Part shown: positions 37,816-46,350 of the stretch, piece by piece
Numbering within the stretch: the first letter of the stretch is position 1
Layout of the letters: every line of letters starts with the position of its first letter
The notes under the pieces: model-generated
What the model was told of the DNA's origin: nothing
What the model saw: the letters and a program-made list of their open reading frames with translations, nothing else
Databases searched by the model: none
NCBI RefSeq assembly: GCF_030159955.1
Contig: NZ_BSNK01000002.1
Location: forward strand, 1,364,001-1,428,000
DNA length: 64,000 nucleotides
Reading direction: 5' to 3'
DNA from: Algimonas ampicilliniresistens
Lineage (GTDB): Bacteria > Pseudomonadota > Alphaproteobacteria > Caulobacterales > Maricaulaceae
Position numbers and translations under genes: made by a program

Positions 37816-39135
37816 TCAGGCCTTCAATCGGTCCACTGGCCATACAACTCGGACTCGCGCCCCACCGATTGGGGAGCGCTCATAATAAACGCGGCCGTCC
37901 GTCCGTTCGACCAAGGTCGATGCGATGAATACGCCGAGACCAAGTCCGCCAGCACTGCCGCCCTTGGCTCTCGAGGTCACATAAGGTTGGCCGAGACGTG
38001 TGCGGATCAGTGGTTCGAAACCGGGGCCATCATCATCAATGGTCACAGTGACTTCGCCGTCTATGACGCGGGCCGTCAGGCGCACCCGTGATTGAGCGAA
38101 ATCGACTGCGTTCTCCGTGAAGTTTTTCAACGCATAAAGCAATTCCGGTCGTCGTTGGATTGTCAGCGGTAACCCGCCATCGCTCTGGTAACTCTCGATA
38201 ATGAGATCCTTATTGCGGTCGATAAAGCCCTCGGCGGCTTCTTCTAGAAGATCTTCCAGGCTCAGCGTCTCGTGGATTAGGTCTGGGGTGTCCCCACGCA
38301 GAGCCAGTTGCTCTAAGATGGATCGACAGCGTTGCGCCTGACTCAGAACCAATTCTGCATCGTCGGCCAACGGTCCGGGCGGCAGTTCGCGTGTCATTTC
38401 CTTGGCGGTCACGGTGATGGTCGCAAGGGGTGTGCCGAGCTCATGCGCAGCGGCAGCGGCCAGGGACCCAAGGGCGGACAACTTCTGCTCTTGTGCTAAC
38501 ATTTGTTCCGTCGCGGATAGGGCGGCACTCATGGTCCGGCTCTCTGTTGTGGTGCGCCAGGCATAGAGGGAGGTAAAGGTCGTTCCGACGATGATGCCCG
38601 CCAACAACCCAAATTCGTACATACGCGGTAGTTCAAACTCGACACCGGGCGTCCAAGGCAGCGGTTGATGCCAGAACAGCAATGAGGTTGCCAAGAGGAG
38701 CGCCCATCCTGCAACAGTCATCATCACAGACTTGGATAGGGTTGTCGCCGATGTGACGACGGGTGCGAGAAAGAGCATCGCGAATGGATTTTCGATACCG
38801 CCATTAAGGTAGAGCAAGAGTGCCAGTTGGAAGATGTCGAAGCCAAGTTGTGCAATGGCTTCAATATCTGAGACGCGCCGGTCCAAAGGCAGCAACAGGC
38901 TGACGCCGATATTGACGAGGGCTGTGACGCCGATAACGCCGAGAGAGGGCCAGAAGGCAAACTCGAAACCAAAGATCTGCCATATGATCAACAGCGTCAG
39001 GGCCTGACCTAGGACGGCGCCCCACCTCAACAGCACCAGCGTATATCGGCGAAGTGCTCCGGTGAGCTGACGACTAGGGATTGATTGCGAGTTTAGCGGA
39101 CCCGTCGGAGCATTCATGGCCTTCGATGCGTTCAT
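37816..39135 (-). CDS. regB: Redox sensor histidine kinase RegB/PrrB
   Basis: This 439-residue kinase has six N-terminal transmembrane helices (about 35-185). These include NGGIENPFAMLFLAPV, which carries the conserved GGxxNPF quinone-sensing heptapeptide of RegB. The phospho-acceptor region is HELGTPLATITVTAKEM, and a redox-type Cys follows in QAQRCRSILEQL, corresponding to the regulatory Cys of Rhodobacter RegB. The ATPase domain has NFTENAVDFA, DDDGPGF and GGLGLGV. It phosphorylates RegA when the quinone pool is reduced. Cys and heptapeptide assignments are from motif memory. It is divergent from senC and separated from regA by 119 bases. Confidence 0.93.
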   Translation of the reverse strand: MNASKAMNAPTGPLNSQSIPSRQLTGALRRYTLVLLRWGAVLGQALTLLIIWQIFGFEFAFWPSLGVIGVTALVNIGVSLLLPLDRRVSDIEAIAQLGFDIFQLALLLYLNGGIENPFAMLFLAPVVTSATTLSKSVMMTVAGWALLLATSLLFWHQPLPWTPGVEFELPRMYEFGLLAGIIVGTTFTSLYAWRTTTESRTMSAALSATEQMLAQEQKLSALGSLAAAAAHELGTPLATITVTAKEMTRELPPGPLADDAELVLSQAQRCRSILEQLALRGDTPDLIHETLSLEDLLEEAAEGFIDRNKDLIIESYQSDGGLPLTIQRRPELLYALKNFTENAVDFAQSRVRLTARVIDGEVTVTIDDDGPGFEPLIRTRLGQPYVTSRAKGGSAGGLGLGVFIASTLVERTDGRVYYERSPIGGARVRVVWPVDRLKA

Positions 39136-39213
39136 TTGACCGTGCTCCCCTATGGTGGCCGACAGGATGTCTGACTATATACGTATTCAAGACACTGTCC
39201 GACCCAATCCTTT

Positions 39214-39843
39214 ATGAGACTATTGATGCGTGCTTCTATCTTATCTTTGACAATCGCGGCCTTACTTGGCGTTGTGGCTTGCGGACCGTCCACCACATCT
39301 GGCGAGGCTGGACAGGCAGGCGCAACGGTGAGTTCTGGGACAGCCGACCTCGGCGGTCCCTTTACATTGGTTGATGACACAGGTGCGGTGGTGACTGAGG
39401 CGGCCTTTGAAGGCCAACCCACCCTGCTTTACTTCGGGTTTTCTTATTGCCCTGATGTATGCCCGACGGCGCTTCAAAAACTCGGTCGATCACAAGACTT
39501 GATGGGCGATGCGGGCGAGGATGCTCAGTTCGTGCTGGTGAGCGTCGACCCAGAACGTGACACGCCCGAACAGTTGGCCGTTTATGTGACAAATAACGGC
39601 TTCCCGACCAATCTACGCGGCTTTAGCGGAACGGTCGAACAGGTCGACGAGATCAAAACAGCTTATAAAGTCTTTTCTCAAAAAGTGCCGCTGGAAGGCT
39701 CTGATATGGGTTATACCGTCGACCATCAGGACATCATCTTCCTGCTCGGCAATGACGGGAAGTTCGTCGATTTCTTTACAAGTCGCAGCACACCAGCAGA
39801 AATTGCGGCTCGGACGCGGCTTTACCTGGCCAAAGGGCGCTGA
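39214..39843 (+). CDS. senC: SCO1/SenC family copper-binding lipoprotein
   Basis: This 209-residue protein has a lipoprotein signal (lipobox VVAC near residue 23) and a thioredoxin-like SCO domain with the copper-binding FSYCPDVCPTAL (CxxxC) and the distal His in TVDHQDIIFLLG. SCO/SenC proteins deliver copper to the CuA or CuB centres of cytochrome oxidase. The divergent position to regB reproduces the conserved regB-senC neighbourhood of alphaproteobacteria (PrrC). It likely links terminal oxidase assembly to the redox regulators. Confidence 0.93.
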   Translation: MRLLMRASILSLTIAALLGVVACGPSTTSGEAGQAGATVSSGTADLGGPFTLVDDTGAVVTEAAFEGQPTLLYFGFSYCPDVCPTALQKLGRSQDLMGDAGEDAQFVLVSVDPERDTPEQLAVYVTNNGFPTNLRGFSGTVEQVDEIKTAYKVFSQKVPLEGSDMGYTVDHQDIIFLLGNDGKFVDFFTSRSTPAEIAARTRLYLAKGR

Positions 39844-39844
39844 C

Positions 39845-40420
39845 TTAGCGACTGCCGCCGGGCACCCAGAGCACGTCGCCCGATCCTTGGTCATTGCACC
39901 AACGGGCCGCGACAAACAAAAAGTCTGATAAGCGGTTGATGTAAGCCAGCGCGTGAGGATTAACGGCTGCAATGTCGGATAGTGTGACCATGCTGCGTTC
40001 AGCGCGTCGCGCGACGGTTCGCGCCTGATGAAGATGCGCCGCAGGGGCAGACCCGCCTGGCAGGATGAAGCTGGTGAGGGCGCTCATATCATCATTGAGA
40101 TTGTCGAGATCGGACTCCAGCTGAGAGACTTGCGAGGCGATCATTCGTAGCGCGTATTCGCTATCGGCGTCTCCCTTATCAGGGAGCGGTGTCGCCAAAT
40201 CGGCGCCGAGGTCGAACAATTCATTCTGAATGCGCGCCAGTATTTGGTCGAGCGATGTATTGGTGACATGCAGACGTGCCAAGCCGATCACGGCATTGGT
40301 TTCGTCAACGTCGCCGTAAGCGGACACCCGGGCGTTATCCTTGGATAGGCGCGATCCATCGACCAGACCGGTTGATCCGTCATCGCCCGTACGCGTGTAG
40401 ATCTTATTGAGTTTGACCAT
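39845..40420 (-). CDS. PduO-type ATP:cob(I)alamin adenosyltransferase
   Basis: This 191-residue enzyme makes adenosylcobalamin from cob(I)alamin and ATP. It has the N-terminal nucleotide motif YTRTGDDGSTGLVDGSRLSK and DVDETNAVIG, and helical C-terminal motifs including FILPGGSAPAAHLHQARTVARRAER and NRLSDFLFVAAR. I start it at ATG 40420 rather than an upstream in-frame Met at 40510, which lies within the neighbouring small gene. It converges tail-to-tail with senC (1-base gap) and follows the small two-helix gene, 11 bases away. Confidence 0.93.
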   Translation of the reverse strand: MVKLNKIYTRTGDDGSTGLVDGSRLSKDNARVSAYGDVDETNAVIGLARLHVTNTSLDQILARIQNELFDLGADLATPLPDKGDADSEYALRMIASQVSQLESDLDNLNDDMSALTSFILPGGSAPAAHLHQARTVARRAERSMVTLSDIAAVNPHALAYINRLSDFLFVAARWCNDQGSGDVLWVPGGSR

Positions 40421-40431
40421 GGCGGCGTTCG

Positions 40432-40635
40432 TTAGCCGCCATTCTTGCGGATCTGATAGGCAAGAAAGAGCAAGCCAAGCGCGACGGCTTGCGCGCCGAC
40501 GCGTTTCCACATCCAGCTATTGGATTTTTCCCGCGCGCCTTTTCCCGTCCGGGCCATTTGCGATCCGCCAATGACGAGCGTTGCGACCACGTAAAGCATG
40601 GCAAGAGCGGCGAAGAAGATGAGAATGTAAAACAT
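40432..40635 (-). CDS. Small twin-transmembrane (HIG1-like) protein
   Basis: This 67-residue protein has two transmembrane helices (about 2-22 and 46-62) joined by a basic loop (ARTGKGAREKSNSWMWKRVG). The layout is that of alphaproteobacterial twin-transmembrane/HIG1-type proteins, which in mitochondria associate with respiratory supercomplexes. It sits upstream of cobalamin adenosyltransferase and is divergent from gapR. Its functional role is inferred from family knowledge only. Confidence 0.75.
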   Translation of the reverse strand: MFYILIFFAALAMLYVVATLVIGGSQMARTGKGAREKSNSWMWKRVGAQAVALGLLFLAYQIRKNGG

Positions 40636-40794
40636 GAGTCTGACTTTCTGTGCTTATTTCTCTGTATACGCGTCAGAACGCGTTGGTGCTGTTATTAATT
40701 GACCTCATCCACAGAAAAGCTGTTGATTCCGGCTGCCGTGACTAAATCTGTCCCGCTAGGAAACTGCCTGACCGCGATAGAGGAAACGACCGCC

Positions 40795-41058
40795 ATGATG
40801 AGTGAAGCCGACCGCCAAGACCAAATGGGTGATGCCACCCGTGAGAAGCTGCGCCAGTTTATTGCGCGTATCGAACGTTTAGAAGCTGAGAAAGCTGAAC
40901 TGACGACCGATATCCGCGAAGTCTATTCCGAGGTGAAGGCGTTCGGGTTCGACAGTAAAGTGATGCGTAAGCTGATTTCGCTCCGCAAACAGGACGTCAA
41001 TGAGCGCGCCGAACAGGAAGCCTTGCTCGACCTCTATTTGGGTGCCCTCGACGACTGA
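40795..41058 (+). CDS. gapR: GapR (DUF2312) nucleoid-associated protein
   Basis: This 87-residue basic, helical protein has the DUF2312 pattern REKLRQFIARIERLEAEKAE ... EVKAFGFDSKVMRKLISLRKQD, as in Caulobacter GapR, which binds AT-rich and overtwisted DNA ahead of replication forks. ATG 40795 follows AGGAAAC. A longer frame to 40699 would add 32 residues unlike the family. A DUF2312 gene is a hallmark of alphaproteobacteria and is consistent with the taxonomic placement. Confidence 0.92.
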   Translation: MMSEADRQDQMGDATREKLRQFIARIERLEAEKAELTTDIREVYSEVKAFGFDSKVMRKLISLRKQDVNERAEQEALLDLYLGALDD

Positions 41059-41094
41059 TTGATCTCTACAAATTTGTTCGCTATATGTTCTTTC

Positions 41095-41703
41095 GTGGCG
41101 AGTGACTTCGATAGAGACTCATCCGGAAAATCGGATTGGGATAAGCAGCAATGGCAGGCTGAACAGGCCGCCCGTGATGTTGCGCTCGATAAGCAACGCG
41201 ACAAAGAACGTAAGGCTCGCGAGCGATCGGCGCGCAATGCACAGCGTAAGTTAGAACGTTTGCAGCGCACGCTGAAAGAGCAAGGCGAGATCAGCGAGTT
41301 CGAAGACGAATTCGCTGAAAGCGTTTCTGAGCGTCTCGACCGATTTGGCTCTGCCTTTCAAGATCGTGAAAAAGGTCGACCCGGTGATGCGCTCTCATTC
41401 GCACAAAAACGTGTCTTAGCGGGCATGAACCGCAAGGCCAAAGACCTCAAAAAACGACCTGTCCCAGAGAGCGACGATGATAAGCTTGAGCGTCCACGCT
41501 ATGAGCGCAGTCAGCCGCGATCGTCCTTCAAATCAAAGCGCCCAAAATTTACCCCGCGCGTGCGTCAGCTGGATGAAGATTTCACGCCTGAAACAGAAGC
41601 ACGTTCTGAAGACGGACGGCCCGAGCCCTATATTCCCGAACCGGAACTCACGCGACCACCTGTAGGAAAACCGTTTCTAAGGATCGTGAAAAACGACAGT
41701 TAG
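41095..41703 (+). CDS. Highly charged hypothetical protein downstream of gapR
   Basis: This roughly 202-residue protein is rich in Lys, Arg, Glu and Asp. An N-terminal coiled-coil stretch (about 15-75, with QRDKERKARERSARNAQRKL) is followed by a disordered, Arg/Pro-rich tail. I recognise no family. The start is uncertain: GTG 41095 is the best choice in frame, since TTG 41059 directly abuts the gapR stop. Co-direction and a short gap suggest it may be co-transcribed with gapR, perhaps as a nucleic-acid-binding partner; this is conjecture. Confidence 0.5.
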   Translation: MASDFDRDSSGKSDWDKQQWQAEQAARDVALDKQRDKERKARERSARNAQRKLERLQRTLKEQGEISEFEDEFAESVSERLDRFGSAFQDREKGRPGDALSFAQKRVLAGMNRKAKDLKKRPVPESDDDKLERPRYERSQPRSSFKSKRPKFTPRVRQLDEDFTPETEARSEDGRPEPYIPEPELTRPPVGKPFLRIVKNDS

Positions 41704-41791
41704 CGATCATTCTAGGGAATATTGTCGCAGGTCGTATTTGTGACAGGTCTATTCGCTTGAAACGCTCAAAGCGGTGAGCCATGGCACAGCC

Positions 41792-42757
41792 ATGAGCAAA
41801 ATGGCCCCAATCTTACATCTGGACGATGTGTCTAAATCCTATGGCGGTGTTCCCGCGGTTAGCAATGTCAGTATTGATGTTCGGCCGGGCGAAATCGTTG
41901 GTTTTCTTGGCCCCAATGGCGCGGGTAAGACAACCAGTCTCAGAATGGCGCTGGGCTATGTAAAACCCGATTCGGGTCGCGTTAGCTTGTTCGGGGGACA
42001 ACCGGGCGAAGCGGCCTTCGGGCGTGTCGGGTTTCTGCCCGAAGAGCGGGGGCTCTACAAGAAACAGACAGCCCGTGAAGCGATCGCGCATATGGCGCGG
42101 CTGAACGGAATGAAAAAACGCGAAGCGTTCACGACGGCTGACGATCTCTTGGAGCGTTACGGGCTGGGTGATGCAAAACGCAAAAAGAATAAGGATATGT
42201 CCAAAGGCATGGCGCAGAAGGTGCAGCTCCTATCCGCCATCGCCCATGATCCGGAATTCTATATTCTCGACGAACCGTTTTCAGGTCTCGACCCGGTCAA
42301 TCAACAAGTGTTGGAAAGCATGGTCCGAGAGATTGCGGCCCGCGGACGCACAATCCTATTTTCAACCCATGTCATGGAACACGCTGAGCGTCTCTGTGAT
42401 CGGATATTGCTGATGAGCCGGGGCCGGAAGGTGTTTGACGGAACGGTCGAGCAGGCGCTGGATCACGCGCCGCGCCGGGTCATTATGGCGTCTGAAAATT
42501 CAGGCTTGGGCGAAGTCGTTCGGCCCTTTGCTGAAGATATGGACCGCCGAGATGACGGCGCGCTTGATCTGCTTCTAAAGCGAGAGGCGCAAACGCCCGA
42601 TATATTGGAACGCTGTGTTGAAGCGGGTGTGCGTCTGACGCGGTTTGAGCCGATCCGCGCCACGTTACACGAAGCCTTTGTTGCGCTGGTTGGTGAAGAT
42701 GTACGGGCGGATCTTGAGGCCGACGCAGCAGCAGATTTGACTGGGGAGGCGGCGTAA
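41792..42757 (+). CDS. ABC transporter ATP-binding protein (NatA-type, ABC-2 exporter)
   Basis: This 321-residue ATPase has Walker A FLGPNGAGKTTSLR, Q-loop FLPEERGLY, a signature-like NKDMSKGMAQKVQLL and Walker B FYILDEPFSGLDP, with the H-loop STHVMEHAE. A C-terminal regulatory domain of about 90 residues follows (DUF4162-type), as in the NatA/YhaQ subgroup. It overlaps the permease gene by one base (TAATG), so the two form one exporter. The class exports Na+ or unknown substrates; which cannot be told. ATG 41792 is chosen; an in-frame GTG at 41774 is possible. Confidence 0.9.
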   Translation: MSKMAPILHLDDVSKSYGGVPAVSNVSIDVRPGEIVGFLGPNGAGKTTSLRMALGYVKPDSGRVSLFGGQPGEAAFGRVGFLPEERGLYKKQTAREAIAHMARLNGMKKREAFTTADDLLERYGLGDAKRKKNKDMSKGMAQKVQLLSAIAHDPEFYILDEPFSGLDPVNQQVLESMVREIAARGRTILFSTHVMEHAERLCDRILLMSRGRKVFDGTVEQALDHAPRRVIMASENSGLGEVVRPFAEDMDRRDDGALDLLLKREAQTPDILERCVEAGVRLTRFEPIRATLHEAFVALVGEDVRADLEADAAADLTGEAA

Positions 42758-44241
42758 TGGCGACCAGACACACTATGGGCTTACCAAAATTCTCTCGTAT
42801 CTGGCTGATCGCGATGCGAGACTTCATGGGCTATGTGAAGACGTGGGGCTTCTGGCTGTCCTTCATGTTTCCGATTTTGGGCGGCGTGATCGGCTATATG
42901 TTTGCTAGCTCGGATATTGACCTGTCACCGCCACGCTATGAAACTGTGCTGGATGAGACCGGCGTTCACGGTGCGGCCATTCTCGATTTCTATGAAACAG
43001 AGCAATCGGATATTCGCGCGAAAGCGATCAAGGCTATGGCCGCCTTGCTGCCAGAGGCCGATAGAGAGGCTTTCCGTACCTCCGTCGATGAGGACGGCTA
43101 CGAAGCCGGGTTGAGCGAGCTGCGGGACCGCTATCCCACTGTCGCTGAACGGATAGAGATGCCGACGCCATCTATGATTTTTGTTGATCCACCTGAAAAC
43201 TCACTGTCGGCCCTGACCTCCTATCTTGATGGAGACGATCGATTGACGGTTGGTGACGAATCTCCACGATTGAACGGCGTAATTGTCATTCGCGGGACCG
43301 TGGATGACCCAGAGGCGCAATATTGGTCGAAAAACTTCAATAGTCCGCCGGCTGAACGTCTTATCAATCGCTACTTTAGCGACTTAGCTAAACGTCGTTA
43401 CCTTGAGTCTGGTGGGCTTTCGGCAGAAGACTATGACGAAGCTGTTTCGGGACGGACTCGTGTCGAACTGTTCAATCCGGCTGAATTATCCGGTGAGGAC
43501 GAAGCTGAAGCCGTGTCAATGCTCGACCGTTTGCCATTCTTTGCCGGACTGGGCCTCGCCTTCTTCCTTCTGATGTCGATTTTTGCTGGGGCCTTCATGC
43601 TGCTCACATCGATGATCGAAGAGAAGATGAATAAGTTGCTAGAAATGATGCTGGCAAGCACGCGCTTCTCAGAAATCATGCTGGGTAAGATGCTGGGGGC
43701 AGCGATGCTGACCTTTGCTTCATTAGCCCCTTATATTCTGATCGCGTTGGGTGGTCTGATCGGGTTTTTGCTGTTCGGTAATCCGGAGCAAGTCGCCGCG
43801 ATCCGCGAGGCGTTTCCGCTCTCGACGATCCTGACGTCGCTCATCTTCCTTGTTTTGGGCTATATGTTCTATGCCTCGATCTTGATTGCGCTGGGCGCGC
43901 TGGCGCAATCGATGCAGGATGCGCAGACCTTATCATTGCCAATTGTATTGCTAATGTTCCTCGGCATTGGCGTGATACAATTTGGGGCGGTCGCGCCAGA
44001 TAGTCCAGTCGTGGCATTTGCCTCGATCTTCCCGCTAACATCACCCTTTGCGATGATGATCCGGCTCGCCTCTGATCCACCCCTTTGGCAGGTACTCTTG
44101 TCGATTTTCTTGCTCGCGACCTCAGTCGTCGTTGTGATGTGGATCTGCGCGCGGATCTTCCGTTTCGGGGTCCTGTCGGGCTCTGGTGTGGGCGCGATCA
44201 AAAGCTGGTTCCGCCGGGTCATTTTGCGAAAGGCTGCTTAA
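42757..44241 (+). CDS. ABC-2 family transporter permease (NatB-type)
   Basis: This 494-residue protein has an N-terminal helix (about 26-46), a periplasmic domain of about 220 residues, and a C-terminal bundle of five to six helices. MIEEKMNKLLEMMLASTRFS (about 289-308) is the conserved ABC-2 coupling region. It pairs with the upstream ATPase. The large extracellular domain and helix pattern match NatB/YhaP proteins. Confidence 0.88.
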   Translation: MATRHTMGLPKFSRIWLIAMRDFMGYVKTWGFWLSFMFPILGGVIGYMFASSDIDLSPPRYETVLDETGVHGAAILDFYETEQSDIRAKAIKAMAALLPEADREAFRTSVDEDGYEAGLSELRDRYPTVAERIEMPTPSMIFVDPPENSLSALTSYLDGDDRLTVGDESPRLNGVIVIRGTVDDPEAQYWSKNFNSPPAERLINRYFSDLAKRRYLESGGLSAEDYDEAVSGRTRVELFNPAELSGEDEAEAVSMLDRLPFFAGLGLAFFLLMSIFAGAFMLLTSMIEEKMNKLLEMMLASTRFSEIMLGKMLGAAMLTFASLAPYILIALGGLIGFLLFGNPEQVAAIREAFPLSTILTSLIFLVLGYMFYASILIALGALAQSMQDAQTLSLPIVLLMFLGIGVIQFGAVAPDSPVVAFASIFPLTSPFAMMIRLASDPPLWQVLLSIFLLATSVVVVMWICARIFRFGVLSGSGVGAIKSWFRRVILRKAA

Positions 44242-44248
44242 GCCCCAT

Positions 44249-44953
44249 ATGTCTGCCATGACCCCAGAACAGGCCAAAATCGCCATTCTTAACAAAGCGC
44301 TGGTGGATGCAGCCTTTGAAGGTTGGACGGATGTGATGCTGAGCAAGGCTGCGCAGAAGGCGGGCCTGCCAAAAGGCGCCGACACCCTCTATTTCCCTGA
44401 TGGCGTGATTGGTGTGATCCAGTTCTGGTCGGATCAGATGGATGCGGCTGCCCGATCAAAGATCGAAGCGCTTGATCTCGCGGCGATGAAAATTCGGGAT
44501 CGTGTGACTGAAGCTGTCGTGCTGCGCCTGTCCGAGATTGGCCGTCATGATGAGGCCGCACGCCGTGCTCAAGCGCGCCTGTCTTTACCGGGCGGTGTCG
44601 GGACTGCGGCCAAGATCACTTGGTCAACGGCAGATATGATCTGGCGTGCGATTGGCGACACATCAACGGACGCGAATTTCTATTCTAAGCGAACCGTGCT
44701 CTCAGTCGTATTGGCCTCGACCGCGCCGGTCTGGTTGTCTGATGCGTTGCCGAACAAGCCGGATGCTCGCGCTTTTCTTGATCGCCGTATCGCTAATGTC
44801 ATGCAGTTCGAAAAAACGAAGGCGCAGCTTCGTAAGGCGCGTGCCGGGCTTCCTAATCCAGCCGAGGTTCTAGGTCGGATGCGCTATGGTCTGGACAAGG
44901 GGGGCTTACCGACCCGCCGCCAGAAGCGACGGATCAGACGCGGATCGTTTTAG
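44249..44953 (+). CDS. COQ9 family ubiquinone biosynthesis protein
   Basis: This 234-residue protein contains the COQ9 motifs: GWTDVMLSKAAQKAGLPKG (the TetR-like N-terminal part), FPDGVIGVIQFWSDQMDA, and WSTADMIWRAIGDTSTDANFYSKR. COQ9 binds lipids and presents intermediates to COQ7 in ubiquinone synthesis; it is an alphaproteobacterial/mitochondrial protein. The start is set at ATG 44249, 7 bases after the permease stop; a longer frame to 44186 would run inside the permease gene. Confidence 0.9.
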   Translation: MSAMTPEQAKIAILNKALVDAAFEGWTDVMLSKAAQKAGLPKGADTLYFPDGVIGVIQFWSDQMDAAARSKIEALDLAAMKIRDRVTEAVVLRLSEIGRHDEAARRAQARLSLPGGVGTAAKITWSTADMIWRAIGDTSTDANFYSKRTVLSVVLASTAPVWLSDALPNKPDARAFLDRRIANVMQFEKTKAQLRKARAGLPNPAEVLGRMRYGLDKGGLPTRRQKRRIRRGSF

Positions 44954-44976
44954 CGACTTCAGTCAGTCGTAAAGGC

Positions 44977-46281
44977 CTAGCGGTCGTGCTTGTAGACGAC
45001 GCCGCCTTTCATCACAAAATCGACGTCCATCAGTTCGGCGACGTCTTTGAGCGGATCGCCATCGACAGCGATGATATCGGCCTCTTTACCGGCCTCCAAT
45101 GTGCCGATCCGGTCATCCATTTCGATGTGTTTAGCCGCGACGACAGTGGCACTTCGGATGGCTTGCATGGGGGTCATCCCAGCAGCGACCATATATTCAA
45201 ATTCTTTTGCATTATCGCCGTGTTTGGACACGCCTGTGTCTGTTCCAAAGGCAATCGTGACGCCATTTTCCCAAGCCAGCCGAGCCATATCCTGCATCGC
45301 CGGACCGACTTCGAGCGCCTTCTTCACAGAGTTGGGTGGTAAGAACGTATCCGGATCATTGGCCCATCCTTCAACGGTTTTCCCGGCAAGAACGGTTGGA
45401 ATCAGTACGGCGTTATGTTTCTTGAATAGGGCGGCAGTCTCTGCGTCCAAGAAAGAGCCATGTTCGATGGAATGAATACCCGCGCGCAGAGCGGCATCAA
45501 TGCCGCCCTTATCGTGGGCGTGCGCCGTGACTTTCCGGCCCATTGTGGCCGCTGTCTGAACAATGGCTTCCAACTCATCATCCATTAATTGTTGGCCTGT
45601 GCCCGCGTTGGTGTTGGACAGCACGCCGCCTGTAGCAGTGACTTTGATAACGTCAGCCCCATTCTTCACAGCTTGGCGTACGGCGCGGCGGCAATCAGCC
45701 ACCCCGTCGCAGATCGTCTGAGACTGGTACATCTCAAGAATGTCGCCCTTGAAGCCGTGAAAGTCGCCATGTCCACCTGTGGCAGAAATGGCCGAGCCGG
45801 CAGCGCGGATATGGGGGCCTGGAATAACGCCTTTATTGATCGCGCGACGAAGGGAGAAAATTTCCTTCGGGCCGCCAACATCCTGAACAGCTGTGAACCC
45901 AGCCATCAGTGTGGTCTTTGCGTGGGCGGCGGCTTGCAAGGCGACGTCACCAGATTCCATCGTCACGACATCCCAGCGCGATCCGGTGTCACGGTCGCTT
46001 CGCAAATGAACGTGGCTATCGATCAGACCCGGCATGAACGTCATGGTCTTGCCGTCGATGATCGTGGCCTCTTCGTCCGGCATGAACCCGGCTTCGATCC
46101 CGACGATCTTGCCTTCATTGACGATAATTGTCTGATTGCTCAGTGGCGTTTCGCCCGGAACGGCAATGACTGTTCCGGCATGGATCAGGGTGAACCCTTC
46201 ATGCGTATCGTGACCGTCGCCGTGAGCGAAGGCCGGGGCAGCCAGCATCAGCGCCGCTGTCATCAGTAAAGTCGTTTTCAT
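44977..46281 (-). CDS. Exported amidohydrolase family protein
   Basis: This 434-residue protein has a signal peptide (MKTTLLMTAALMLAAPAFA) and a His-rich mature N-terminus (HGDGHDTHEG). The amidohydrolase fold follows: MPGLIDSHVHLRSD (HxH metal motif), a KVTATGG lysine site, VTAHAHDKGGI, HSIEHGSFLD and FGTDTGVSKHGDNAKE. This is the pattern of imidazolonepropionase-like or prolidase-like (Xaa-Pro) metal-dependent hydrolases active in the periplasm. Substrate is not deducible; N-terminal His clusters could bind metals. Confidence 0.88.
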   Translation of the reverse strand: MKTTLLMTAALMLAAPAFAHGDGHDTHEGFTLIHAGTVIAVPGETPLSNQTIIVNEGKIVGIEAGFMPDEEATIIDGKTMTFMPGLIDSHVHLRSDRDTGSRWDVVTMESGDVALQAAAHAKTTLMAGFTAVQDVGGPKEIFSLRRAINKGVIPGPHIRAAGSAISATGGHGDFHGFKGDILEMYQSQTICDGVADCRRAVRQAVKNGADVIKVTATGGVLSNTNAGTGQQLMDDELEAIVQTAATMGRKVTAHAHDKGGIDAALRAGIHSIEHGSFLDAETAALFKKHNAVLIPTVLAGKTVEGWANDPDTFLPPNSVKKALEVGPAMQDMARLAWENGVTIAFGTDTGVSKHGDNAKEFEYMVAAGMTPMQAIRSATVVAAKHIEMDDRIGTLEAGKEADIIAVDGDPLKDVAELMDVDFVMKGGVVYKHDR

Positions 46282-46350
46282 CGTTAAGTCCTCTCCCAGT
46301 CTCGGAAGGGGATTGGCCGAATAGATCGGCTACGTCCAGAGTTGAACGTC

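Noticed and set aside
40705-40713. A DnaA box (TCATCCACA) upstream of gapR
   Set aside because: It is one mismatch from TTATCCACA, single and unclustered, with no origin-type genes around it.
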